Virus record (IMG/VR): IMGVR_UViG_3300030419_007281
Location: 1 to 38,988 of that record
Origin: a virus
DNA: 38,988 bases
Direction: 5' to 3' (one strand)
Positions 8,659-16,031 of the stretch are shown piece by piece. Position 1 is the first letter of the stretch. Each line of letters starts with the position of its first letter. Made by a program: the position numbers and the translations under genes. The notes under the pieces are model-generated. The model was not told the DNA's origin, ran no database searches, and saw only the letters and a list, made by a program, of their open reading frames with translations.

Positions 8659-10122
8659 TTATTGGGTAGCGGAATCAGAAGTTCCCTCTAAAAGCTCTGG
8701 TGGAAGATCGGTTGTTCCTGTACCGGCTGGGGCTTGTTGCTCTTTTCTTTCCGGCATTATACGGTTTACCAATGTTAAAGCACCTTGACGATTCAGGTGT
8801 ACTCCATCGCCTGTAGATTCGCGTGTTTGATCGGACCACAAAGTAAATGAATTATAAGATGTAATTTGTGGATCGGCTGCAGCGAAGGAATCAAAGACGG
8901 CTGCAACGTTCGCCCTCTTTTGATTACCGGCTGCATCTTTTCGGAAATGCCTAGGAGGCCCAATTAAAACTATCTTAGTGTTTGGGCCGGCTGTTTTTTT
9001 TATGTTTTCGATAATCTCTCTCATTGCTTCAGTGTATGTGGATCTGCTATTGCCTGCCGAATTACCTCCACCAATCCAAATTACGTTCTCAACTTTATCA
9101 TCCAAGAACTTTTGTATTGTATTTGGGCCGGATATTCCATTGTCAGCGCCGCCGCTGTATATACCAGTGGATCTCAGCTTTCCTAGTTTGCGAAGACGAG
9201 GGGATCCCATTGGTACGAACTCCCTGATTTGTGCCCCCACTCTTGATGTGTTTTTTCGCACATACCCGCTCGGTGGAGCTATCCCATACTCTCGAAGGCG
9301 TGCCTCGACCGCCTTTCCTAATTGTCCGCGGGCCTGACTGTCTCCAAAAATAATATATCGCCCTTGTTGCAAGGATTCTGGAAGTTCGTCTGGTCCAAGA
9401 GGTTTTGCGCTGACTGGTGCCCCGCCAACGGTGCCAACTGGGGCTCCGGGGATTGGTGTTGCAGTTGGTGCGTTCGGGTTTGGAATAAAAACTTGTGTTT
9501 TATTAACTGGTCCTAAATACAGTCCTCCGCGGAAAGGGTTGATGCACTCATAACCTACATAAATAATTTGGCCGGGTTGTGGCAGGCCGTATTCTGAAAC
9601 AAGAGTATCTTTTGCAACATATATGGGATATTGATTAATAGCCGACCAATCTGCTTTAACATCTGTGGGGTTGTTTTCAATTGGTAAGTTAGTTGGCAGT
9701 GGTAGTTTGTGCAACTCTGGGATTCTAGCCTTAACATGTACGGCGTTAGTTATCTCCGGAAAAAGCGCTAAAAACCCGTGCGGGCTTGGCCCGGGCTCTT
9801 TCCAAGCATATAATACTTCAGCTTTGAAAACATATTGGTTTCCAAAAACGTCTTGTTCGACCGAATCCAACACGCTGGTTGATAAAGAACCGAGGAAGTT
9901 AGAGTGATTCTTATCTATAAACTCGCCTGTCTCTGCTCGAACCCAAGGATTTAGATCGCCATAAGCATATTTTTCAAAGATACTGCTTGCAGTTTCACGG
10001 TCTTTGGACTTGAGAACAGCTTCTGCTTTTTTATCTTCAGAAGTTTTAAGTGGATCTATCTCAGGAGGAAGTTGTGTCCCAGATGCAGTTCCAGAATCGC
10101 TAGTTTCTTCTCCATTGGCCAC
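8659..10122 (-). CDS. Tail spike protein: gp5-like N-terminal domain plus SGNH/GDSL esterase
   Basis: This 487-residue protein has a charged leader (1-65), the shared domain at about 70-206 (IDKNHSNFLG, AEVLYAWKE, ADWSAINQYP, QPGQIIYVGYE, YLGPVN), a Pro/Gly/Ala linker (about 210-245), and an SGNH hydrolase. The SGNH blocks are visible: IIFGDSQARG with Ser262, GGGNSAG with Asn354, and DGVHLN with Asp439 and His442. SGNH enzymes remove acyl groups from glycans and lipids. On a spike the likely substrate is O-acetylated peptidoglycan or capsule, which is inference. The start is GTG at 10122, with AAGGA supplied by the end of the preceding gene. It is the first of the three paralogous spike genes to be transcribed. 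Confidence 0.82.
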   Translation of the reverse strand: MANGEETSDSGTASGTQLPPEIDPLKTSEDKKAEAVLKSKDRETASSIFEKYAYGDLNPWVRAETGEFIDKNHSNFLGSLSTSVLDSVEQDVFGNQYVFKAEVLYAWKEPGPSPHGFLALFPEITNAVHVKARIPELHKLPLPTNLPIENNPTDVKADWSAINQYPIYVAKDTLVSEYGLPQPGQIIYVGYECINPFRGGLYLGPVNKTQVFIPNPNAPTATPIPGAPVGTVGGAPVSAKPLGPDELPESLQQGRYIIFGDSQARGQLGKAVEARLREYGIAPPSGYVRKNTSRVGAQIREFVPMGSPRLRKLGKLRSTGIYSGGADNGISGPNTIQKFLDDKVENVIWIGGGNSAGNSRSTYTEAMREIIENIKKTAGPNTKIVLIGPPRHFRKDAAGNQKRANVAAVFDSFAAADPQITSYNSFTLWSDQTRESTGDGVHLNRQGALTLVNRIMPERKEQQAPAGTGTTDLPPELLEGTSDSATQ

Positions 10123-10126
10123 TTGC

Positions 10127-10414
10127 TCATTCCTTATCGCCTTGGATTAGGTCATATAAGTCGTCTTTATCTGCGTTTGAAAGTCCTTCCGACTTTGCAG
10201 TAGCTTTTTGAGTCAGTGCTGCGATTTTTACCAACTGCTCGTTAGATCTTTGTAGTGTTTCGACATATTTTGCGGCGATAGCGCCGACCTTTTCGTAGGC
10301 AGTGCCATCAACAGCCAAAAGGCGCATAACATCTTTCAGGAGGTCATTCGTAACCTTGCGGTCATTGTGAATGTTCTCGATAGCTTCTTGTATATATTTT
10401 TCTAAATCAGTCAT
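10127..10414 (-). CDS. Small helical protein of unknown function
   Basis: The gene encodes 95 residues from an ATG at 10414 (MTDLEKYIQEAIENIH). An in-frame TTG at 10456 would add 14 residues but overlaps the sigma gene more deeply and is a weaker start. The protein is almost all predicted helix with heptad-like spacing and a charged C-terminus (DKDDLYDLIQGDKE). I recognise no family. It sits between the gp55-like sigma gene and the spike operon and ends five bases before the GTG of the esterase spike gene, so it is probably co-expressed with them. A structural or regulatory adaptor is possible but unsupported. Confidence 0.7.
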   Translation of the reverse strand: MTDLEKYIQEAIENIHNDRKVTNDLLKDVMRLLAVDGTAYEKVGAIAAKYVETLQRSNEQLVKIAALTQKATAKSEGLSNADKDDLYDLIQGDKE

Positions 10415-10434
10415 TTCTATAGTAACTAGATTGG

Positions 10435-11127
10435 TTAATATTTTCCTTCGTTCCAATCTACCTTAAATTTTTTATATTTATCTCTCATTTTATTCAAACA
10501 ATTAACAACCTGCTTGGTATTCAAGCCAGTTAGTTCGCGAAGGTAGAGATATACAGCCTTCTTATTGAAAATTTCAATATTATCAGAATTTTGTAAAATT
10601 ATCTTAACTGCTTCTAAAACTTTCCTTTCATTTTCTTTTAACTTTCCTGTGTCCCAAGACTCTATTTCTGTCCACAGATGTTCCCAAAATTCATTATATT
10701 CTCTCTGATCGTTGTACTCAATTTCAGTCGACAAATAATTTTGTTCAATATTCTTTGATAGATTGTCATAGTCAAGCTCTCTTCTGTTTTGTTGTGTATT
10801 TTTCTTTACTTTGTGAATAAACCAGTTTTTTGTAATCACACTAAAATAAGAAAAAGCTTTGGACCCCTTGTTCGGGTCATACTTGTCCAAAATGGTGGTC
10901 AACCATATTTTACAATCGTCTCTCAGGAGATCGATATTCGGCAAATTAGAGAATTTATAAGTGTAAACTATTTTGTCAACCATCTCGCTGAAAGCTGGTT
11001 GAATCCATTCAATATAAAGTTTGGTTCTTACTTCTCTGTCTTTTGTTGATGCATATTTGACAATTGCATCTTCGTGATCTTTAGTAAAATAATATCTATT
11101 CGATTTCTTGCTCTTCTTCCTCGGCAT
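10435..11127 (-). CDS. Late-transcription sigma factor, T4 gp55-like
   Basis: This 230-residue protein has a basic N-terminus (MPRKKSKKSNRYYFTKDHE). Residues about 60-120 resemble sigma region 2: DDCKIWLTTILDKYDPNKG, then FSYFSVITKNWFIHKVKK. The C-terminal part has a possible helix-turn-helix (KKAVYLYLRELTGLNTKQVV). The order and the aromatic/basic helix match T4 gp55, which directs host RNA polymerase to late promoters of the type TATAAATA. It overlaps the upstream membrane-protein gene by 32 bases and lies directly upstream of the tail genes it would be expected to turn on. I am fairly confident of the family because of the region-2 pattern; identity to gp55 itself is low. Confidence 0.72.
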   Translation of the reverse strand: MPRKKSKKSNRYYFTKDHEDAIVKYASTKDREVRTKLYIEWIQPAFSEMVDKIVYTYKFSNLPNIDLLRDDCKIWLTTILDKYDPNKGSKAFSYFSVITKNWFIHKVKKNTQQNRRELDYDNLSKNIEQNYLSTEIEYNDQREYNEFWEHLWTEIESWDTGKLKENERKVLEAVKIILQNSDNIEIFNKKAVYLYLRELTGLNTKQVVNCLNKMRDKYKKFKVDWNEGKY

Positions 11128-11410
11128 CCTCTAAGTTTCCTTCTTCGACTTCCCCTATTAAATATAAATTCTTAAATTCCCTCATCTCTTGCGCGGTGGC
11201 CTTTGCATGAGCAATTAAGTTTTGCAAGTCCTGATCACCATAATAAGTTTCAAGGCTGTGTAATCTTTCTAGATGTTCTGCAAAAACTTCTACGTTCTCG
11301 TTCATATCACCAATATCTTCTGAAAAGTATGCTAATTTTTGTAATAATTTTCTTGCATACCAAATTAATAAAATATTAAATACTAAAGATACTATCAATG
11401 TTGTTATCAT
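11096..11410 (-). CDS. Small membrane-anchored protein
   Basis: The 104-residue product opens with one hydrophobic segment (residues 2-18, ITTLIVSLVFNILLIWY) followed by basic residues. That predicts a single N-terminal membrane anchor with a cytoplasmic tail. The remainder is helical and strongly acidic at the end (EEVEEGNLEDAEEEEQEIE). The start ATG overlaps the stop of the zinc-ribbon gene as ATGA, so the two are translationally coupled, and its own end overlaps the sigma gene. I do not recognise a family. Its place between two likely transcription genes is notable, but gives no function by itself. Confidence 0.7.
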   Translation of the reverse strand: MITTLIVSLVFNILLIWYARKLLQKLAYFSEDIGDMNENVEVFAEHLERLHSLETYYGDQDLQNLIAHAKATAQEMREFKNLYLIGEVEEGNLEDAEEEEQEIE

Positions 11411-11658
11411 GGTTTATACTCCTCCTTACGGATTCTCTCTTTTTCTTCTTTCACTTCTTGTTTTACTTCCTCAATATGTGCTTTCACAACATCTCCAACC
11501 TTTTTCGTTCTAGCAACTTTCTTAACAACGTTACTTGGTACTCTGAATAGAGAATCGCTAGTGTTACAAGAAGGGCAATCTCTCCTTTTTTCACTCATTG
11601 AATGAGTTACTTCAAAAAAGTGATCACACTCCTTGCACCTGTAAGCATATCGAGGCAT
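11407..11658 (-). CDS. FmdB-type zinc-ribbon protein
   Basis: This 83-residue protein starts MPRYAYRCKECDHFFEV and has two CxxC pairs, Cys8/Cys11 and Cys28/Cys31 (CPSCNTSDS), the layout of the FmdB/CxxC-CxxC-SSSS regulatory family. These small proteins bind zinc and are thought to regulate transcription. The C-terminal half is a long Lys/Glu helix, probably a nucleic-acid or protein-binding arm. It starts two bases before the end of the intergenic gap after the gene at 11661 and overlaps the next gene by four bases. The family call is strong; a role in late transcription alongside the sigma factor is inference from position. Confidence 0.8.
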   Translation of the reverse strand: MPRYAYRCKECDHFFEVTHSMSEKRRDCPSCNTSDSLFRVPSNVVKKVARTKKVGDVVKAHIEEVKQEVKEEKERIRKEEYKP

Positions 11659-11660
11659 TC

Positions 11661-11918
11661 TTATTCTTCAGTCTCAGTTGCTGCCGCAAGAGTGTCCAAA
11701 TCAGAATTTCCAACCTTAAAAACTGGTGGGTTTACTACAACTAACTCTCCTGATGCATCTTCTGCTAGCCTGAACGCTTTCAGAGTGGGCACAATATCAC
11801 TTTGCTCTAATAGGCTCTTTTGGAGCGCCATCATTAAGGCCCCCAGCGCCTGATCGGAAAGGTTCATTTCCTTTACTTCCTGTTTTTGTGACCTGCCGTC
11901 TTTAAATTTAATATCCAT
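11661..11918 (-). CDS. Small conserved-looking protein, unknown function
   Basis: The product has 85 residues: a charged start (MDIKFKDGRSQKQEVKEMN), a helix (SDQALGALMMALQKSLLEQ), then a short beta region and an acidic tail (AAATETEE). It has one of the clearest ribosome sites in the region (AAAGGAGA upstream of ATG 11918). The gene starts four bases after the stop of the nucleotide-sugar dehydrogenase and begins the block that contains the sigma factor. From memory, similar short proteins sit next to gp55-like genes in marine T4-like phages; no function is known to me. Confidence 0.7.
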   Translation of the reverse strand: MDIKFKDGRSQKQEVKEMNLSDQALGALMMALQKSLLEQSDIVPTLKAFRLAEDASGELVVVNPPVFKVGNSDLDTLAAATETEE

Positions 11919-11922
11919 TACA

Positions 11923-12777
11923 TTAATCTCCTTTATCTTTTAATGTTACTGCTCGACCCTTAAGCTGTTCCCAGTCCTTTTCTGGTCGAACTTCTAGATT
12001 AGTTTGCCATGCTGCCTTTAAAACATTGACATTTATACCTTTATTATCCGCTAAATTTACAAAAGCGTTAAGGTCCTTCGGAAAACAAGAGCCTCCGAAG
12101 CCCATTTTACCATCTGGACCGGGTACATGAAGGTGTGAATCACCCACCCTGCCATCAGCAACGAACCCATACAGTGCTTCGTCCCAATTAACACCAAGCT
12201 TCGTGGCCATCATTTTCATTTCATTTGCGAAAGAAACCTTTACAGCAAAGAACAGGTTTCCAAAATATTTTATAAATTCTGCAGTTGTTGTATCTGTTTT
12301 TACAAAATTGCAATGCATAAATCTTTCTTCATAAACTCGCGTGATCAAATCTAGATTTTGCGACTTGCCGCCCAAAACAATTCTAGACTGATTATTAAAA
12401 TCAAAATGAGCTTTTCGCTCTGTTAAAAATTCTGGATTGTATACAACGTTTAAATTAGGGTATTTTTCAGAGAGTCTCTTGGTAGTTCCCGGTACAACTG
12501 TTGATTTTAAAACTATGGCACAATCAGGATTTGTTAATTTTGTTGATATTTCTTCAAACACTGATTCAACAATTCCAAGATTTATGGAGCCGTCATCATT
12601 CATAGGGGTTGGCACGCTAACAAATACAACATCAGACAAGTTAATGGTGTCGTCCAGCGTATTAAGTGATCTTAATTCGTTTTTATCATAGATTCTGACT
12701 TTACACGTAGGCGAGAAGCCGGCGGCGATGGCAGCGCCAACAAAACCATTTCCAATAATGCCAATGCTATACTTCAT
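11923..12777 (-). CDS. UDP-glucose/GDP-mannose dehydrogenase family protein, short form
   Basis: This is a nucleotide-sugar 6-dehydrogenase of 284 residues. The NAD site is IIGNGFVGAAIA, the central domain includes VVYNPEFLTERKAH and the lysine-bearing KYFGNLFFAVKVSFANEM, and the catalytic cysteine is Cys231 in GFGGSCFPKDL. Such enzymes oxidise UDP-sugars or GDP-mannose to uronic acids with two NAD+. Family members are usually about 390-450 residues. This one stops just where the third, nucleotide-sugar-binding domain would begin (QLKGRAVTLKDKGD), so it is either a natural short form or impaired. It overlaps the epimerase upstream by 11 bases and is the last glycan gene to be transcribed. Confidence 0.85.
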   Translation of the reverse strand: MKYSIGIIGNGFVGAAIAAGFSPTCKVRIYDKNELRSLNTLDDTINLSDVVFVSVPTPMNDDGSINLGIVESVFEEISTKLTNPDCAIVLKSTVVPGTTKRLSEKYPNLNVVYNPEFLTERKAHFDFNNQSRIVLGGKSQNLDLITRVYEERFMHCNFVKTDTTTAEFIKYFGNLFFAVKVSFANEMKMMATKLGVNWDEALYGFVADGRVGDSHLHVPGPDGKMGFGGSCFPKDLNAFVNLADNKGINVNVLKAAWQTNLEVRPEKDWEQLKGRAVTLKDKGD

Positions 12778-13621
12778 TTTTTACCCCTTTAAAACAGTTA
12801 GATACACCTGTTCTAATATCCATCTTCGCCGTCCAACCTAAATCAGACAAAGACTTAGTTTCAGCTTTTGTCAACTTTACATCGCCGGGGCGGTCATCAA
12901 CATACAGAAATGTGGTGTCGGGATGGTTTTCTAATACTATTTCTTTTAATTCGTTCAGAGATATGTTGTTCCCAGTGCCGGTGTCAAAATTTTGACCATT
13001 GAAAAGTCCTTCGTGTTCCATACAAAAGATATTGGCAGCTACAGCATCGTGGACATAAAGCATATCTCTTCTTTGTTCTCCGTCTCCCGTGATGAACGGG
13101 TCTTTTCCGTCACGTAAGTATTGCATCCAGTTTGCAACAGCCGTTGCATATGGGCCTTCAGCCTTCTGATCTTCTGAATAAACGTTAAAATATCGAAGAC
13201 ATACAGTGTCAATCCCAAAAGCCTTTGTATAGTTCTTGCATAAAGTCTCCGGTATCAACTTAGATGCACCGTAGGGGCTCGTAGGACCGTCTCCATTGCC
13301 ACGAACAGAGCTAGAGCTTGAATATATCACTCTTTTTACTCCGTGGATTCTAGCGAATTCTAAGACGTTTAAGGAGGTTACCACATTATTATACAAAACC
13401 TCATGAGGGTGCTCCATACTGTAGGCGACTCGGGGGATAGCTGCTAGATGAAATATATACTCTGGTTTGAACTCTTGATACTTAAGATCGTTCAAATCTG
13501 TAAGAATATCTTCGCCTTCCTTAAGGTCTATGCCTTTTACTTCATGGCCAAGCTCAATTAATTTCTTATAGATATGGGTACCAATATAACCCATATGGCC
13601 TGTAACCAAACATCTAGCCAT
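12767..13621 (-). CDS. NAD-dependent sugar epimerase/dehydratase (extended SDR)
   Basis: The protein starts at ATG 13621 (MARCLVTGHMGYIGTHIYKK); a longer reading to 13669 only extends into the upstream gene. Its 284 residues show the Rossmann motif TGHMGYIG, a conserved SSSSSVRG stretch, and the catalytic pair in SPYGASK. It also has LRYFNVY and a sugar-binding RRDMLYVHDA. This is the UDP-glucose 4-epimerase/dehydratase branch of extended SDR enzymes; the exact substrate cannot be read from sequence. It overlaps the glycosyltransferase upstream by 8 bases and the dehydrogenase downstream by 11, indicating tightly coupled expression for nucleotide-sugar supply. Confidence 0.85.
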   Translation of the reverse strand: MARCLVTGHMGYIGTHIYKKLIELGHEVKGIDLKEGEDILTDLNDLKYQEFKPEYIFHLAAIPRVAYSMEHPHEVLYNNVVTSLNVLEFARIHGVKRVIYSSSSSVRGNGDGPTSPYGASKLIPETLCKNYTKAFGIDTVCLRYFNVYSEDQKAEGPYATAVANWMQYLRDGKDPFITGDGEQRRDMLYVHDAVAANIFCMEHEGLFNGQNFDTGTGNNISLNELKEIVLENHPDTTFLYVDDRPGDVKLTKAETKSLSDLGWTAKMDIRTGVSNCFKGVKNEV

Positions 13622-14375
13622 TAGAAGCCCCCAAAATTTCCCTCTCAACAAACTTAATCCAGTCTGCATGCAGTGTTTTGCCGGGTTGACTGTATTCGCC
13701 CAGTGCCTTTCTTGTACCTCTTCCTAAATGTAAGAAAATAACATTGCCATTATCGTCTAAAGCTCTATCGGAGTGAAAGTTTGTATATGGCTCAGGAATA
13801 TCTCCCGTGTTTTCATTATGAGTATTATTACAACAATAATATTTTAAATCATTATCTCTACAATATTGAGTCCAGTTATCTCCAACGTCCATAATTTGAT
13901 TTCCATAATCATCATTAACTGGGTCAAACTCTACACTTTTTGCAATTTCAGATTTAATCAACATTCCACTAATATGTACAGCTTGGATGCGCACGTTGTC
14001 TAAAACTGTGCCAGCTAGTACGCAACCTTCTTCGATTTTTGAATATAAAAAACGCATCCAATCTGGGCTTGTAGCTACCACATCATTGTGGCACACAAAA
14101 ACATACTCAGACTCAACAACCTCCAAGCCCTTTTGCACGGCCTCGCCATTTGTAAAAGAACTTAAATAACGATGTTCACATTTATTGGTTATCCAATGTA
14201 TGTTTTCGTTTAAAGATACGATGTCTTCTTTATATGATTCGTCGCCGGCATTTTCAACCACTATATACCTAAACTCAAAATTTCCCTTATTCTTTTCAAA
14301 AGATTTTATTGCTAGAGCAGTTATTTCCTTGGACTTGTAAGATGGTATGATAATATCAATTTTCATTTTTTTCAT
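13614..14375 (-). CDS. Family 2-like glycosyltransferase (GT-A fold)
   Basis: This 253-residue protein begins with the GT2 opening IDIIIPSYKSKEITALAIKS and continues with IVVENAGDES. Its metal-site segment reads YVFVCHNDVVATSPDWM, where HNDV stands in for the usual DxD. The C-terminal part (THNENTGDIPEPYTNFHSD) probably forms the acceptor side. It would transfer a sugar from a nucleotide donor to a growing glycan. It may start at ATG 14375 or at ATG 14366. It overlaps the upstream oxygenase by 11-20 bases. The fold is clear, the substrate unknown. Confidence 0.8.
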   Translation of the reverse strand: MKKMKIDIIIPSYKSKEITALAIKSFEKNKGNFEFRYIVVENAGDESYKEDIVSLNENIHWITNKCEHRYLSSFTNGEAVQKGLEVVESEYVFVCHNDVVATSPDWMRFLYSKIEEGCVLAGTVLDNVRIQAVHISGMLIKSEIAKSVEFDPVNDDYGNQIMDVGDNWTQYCRDNDLKYYCCNNTHNENTGDIPEPYTNFHSDRALDDNGNVIFLHLGRGTRKALGEYSQPGKTLHADWIKFVEREILGASNG

Positions 14376-15024
14376 AAAGTTTGTAGTAGTCGCCTAAAGT
14401 AAAGCTTCTGCCAATTGCTACAGATTTCTTAGATGTATCTGGTTTATATTTATCGTATGGTAAAATTCTAAAATCAAAGCTCACTCTTGATTTTCCTGTT
14501 TCGTTGACCTTGTTACCATGTGTGCAACGATTACCATCAAATTGTATCATTTCTCCGGGCTTCATGTTAAGTGGTCGATAATCCTCTTTACCGGGTGAGC
14601 TTTCTGCCCAGATGCTACTAGTTTCATTCGCCTCAGTCAGACAAACAACAAAGTTCATCTCTCCTTCTGGATGATTGTAATCTATATCTTTGTGCCATCC
14701 TCCTACAGCAATATTATTCGGAGTGTGTACTCTAAAGGTTGGAGATTTTTGATACAAAAACTTATCGCCATCGATGTGTTTTGGGACCACTTCGTAAATA
14801 AACTTCTCATAAAGAGTTTGGAAATGCGAATTTCCCTCATTTATTGGCTTGTAAAATACTTGATGAAACCAAGTTTTGTTATCTTCGCCTAATTTATGTA
14901 ACTCATCATACCTTATGTGAGAAGGCAGCTTATCGTGTATATAGTGAAGATCTTGGCAGTCAAATAGATCTTCTACTATTTTTATAAAGTTGTAGCTCTC
15001 TAAACTGTATGTGTACTTCTGCAT
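14356..15024 (-). CDS. 2-oxoglutarate/Fe(II)-dependent oxygenase
   Basis: The 222-residue protein carries the iron triad of the cupin-fold oxygenases: His111 and Asp113 in GGWHKDIDYNHPEGE, His169 in RCTHGNKVN, with Arg180 (GKSRVSFDFR) placed to bind 2-oxoglutarate. It would hydroxylate a sugar, lipid or peptide substrate. Its start ATG shares one base with the stop of the 4,6-dehydratase upstream (TAATG). It is one of two unrelated oxygenases of this chemistry in the cluster; the other is at 21185. Placement among sugar-nucleotide enzymes suggests a glycan or sugar-nucleotide substrate, which is inference. Confidence 0.8.
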   Translation of the reverse strand: MQKYTYSLESYNFIKIVEDLFDCQDLHYIHDKLPSHIRYDELHKLGEDNKTWFHQVFYKPINEGNSHFQTLYEKFIYEVVPKHIDGDKFLYQKSPTFRVHTPNNIAVGGWHKDIDYNHPEGEMNFVVCLTEANETSSIWAESSPGKEDYRPLNMKPGEMIQFDGNRCTHGNKVNETGKSRVSFDFRILPYDKYKPDTSKKSVAIGRSFTLGDYYKLYEKNEN

Positions 15025-16031
15025 TAATCACCAAGCCACCTATTGTTTTCCAAACTCCATTCGACAACTTCTTTCAGGCGTTCTTTCAAAGGTTTCTCAG
15101 GCGTCCACCCCAATTTCTTCATCTTCTCTGAAGATAGGGCATATCTGAGATCATGGCCCGGGCGTGAAGAATGAAAGTCAACCAATTCATATTTTGCTTT
15201 TTTGCCCATAATGTCTGCAATCATGTTTACCAGTTCTTCATTGTCTGTCTCTTCCAATCCAGCTACATTATATTTTTCGCCACTAACGCTTACACCACTA
15301 TTAATAAGAAACAAGACTGCCGACGCGACGTCGCTAGCATGAATATAGTGCCTAGAGCCAGCTTTGGTACAGGCAGAGTTGGCATGTACTTGAATCATAT
15401 CTCCATCTCTAACGCTCTGTATGATTTTAGGTATGAACTTTTCTGGGTGTTGTCTAAGGCCGAATACGTTCATTGTGTGTGTTACGATAATGGGCATCTT
15501 ATAAGTGTTTTCATACGCAACACATAGTTCCTCGGCACCAGCTTTGGAAGCAGCATAAGGATTGCCTGAGCGATATCTATCGTCTTCTTCATAAAAAACG
15601 CCTTCAGGTGCAGGTCCAAATACTTCGTCTGTGCTGAAATACAAAAATAATTCTAAACTATCCTGTAAAAATTCTCTGGCGTAGTCAAGAATGTTGGCTG
15701 TCCCAACAACATTGTCCATAACGAACTCCATTGGGTATTCAATACTTCTATCTACGTGGGAGCCAGCGGCCAGATGAAGAACGTAATTTACTGGGCCAAT
15801 CTTTTTGCGGACCATATCGTTGAGTGGGGCTTTGAGATCATGCCACACAATACTAAGTCGGCCTCTCGCATTAGGGTTCGTTTCCAAAACCTCGGCCAAC
15901 CTATTCAAGTTACCTGAGACGTCTAATCTGTCAAGGGATACAATATCATAATCTGTCTCTTGTAAAAGCGTTTCAATTACATGATGTGCTACAAATCCTG
16001 CTCCGCCTGTGATTAATACTCTCTTTTTCAT
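15024..16031 (-). CDS. dTDP-glucose 4,6-dehydratase-like (RmlB family)
   Basis: A 335-residue extended SDR with ITGGAGFVAHHVIE at the NAD site, the family-defining FSTDEVFGPAPEG (Thr-Asp-Glu used for the dehydration), and YAASKAGAEE with the catalytic Tyr and Lys. SHVDRSIEYP and SRHYIHASDVASA also match RmlB. The enzyme converts an NDP-hexose to the 4-keto-6-deoxy sugar, the entry to deoxysugars. No RmlA, RmlC or RmlD is visible in the window, so the activated sugar must come from the host or from genes outside. It overlaps both neighbours by one to four bases. Confidence 0.85.
   Translation of the reverse strand: MKKRVLITGGAGFVAHHVIETLLQETDYDIVSLDRLDVSGNLNRLAEVLETNPNARGRLSIVWHDLKAPLNDMVRKKIGPVNYVLHLAAGSHVDRSIEYPMEFVMDNVVGTANILDYAREFLQDSLELFLYFSTDEVFGPAPEGVFYEEDDRYRSGNPYAASKAGAEELCVAYENTYKMPIIVTHTMNVFGLRQHPEKFIPKIIQSVRDGDMIQVHANSACTKAGSRHYIHASDVASAVLFLINSGVSVSGEKYNVAGLEETDNEELVNMIADIMGKKAKYELVDFHSSRPGHDLRYALSSEKMKKLGWTPEKPLKERLKEVVEWSLENNRWLGD

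Noticed and set aside
10415-10456. N-terminal extension of the small helical protein from TTG 10456
   Set aside because: An ATG at 10414 gives a natural start with less overlap of the sigma gene.
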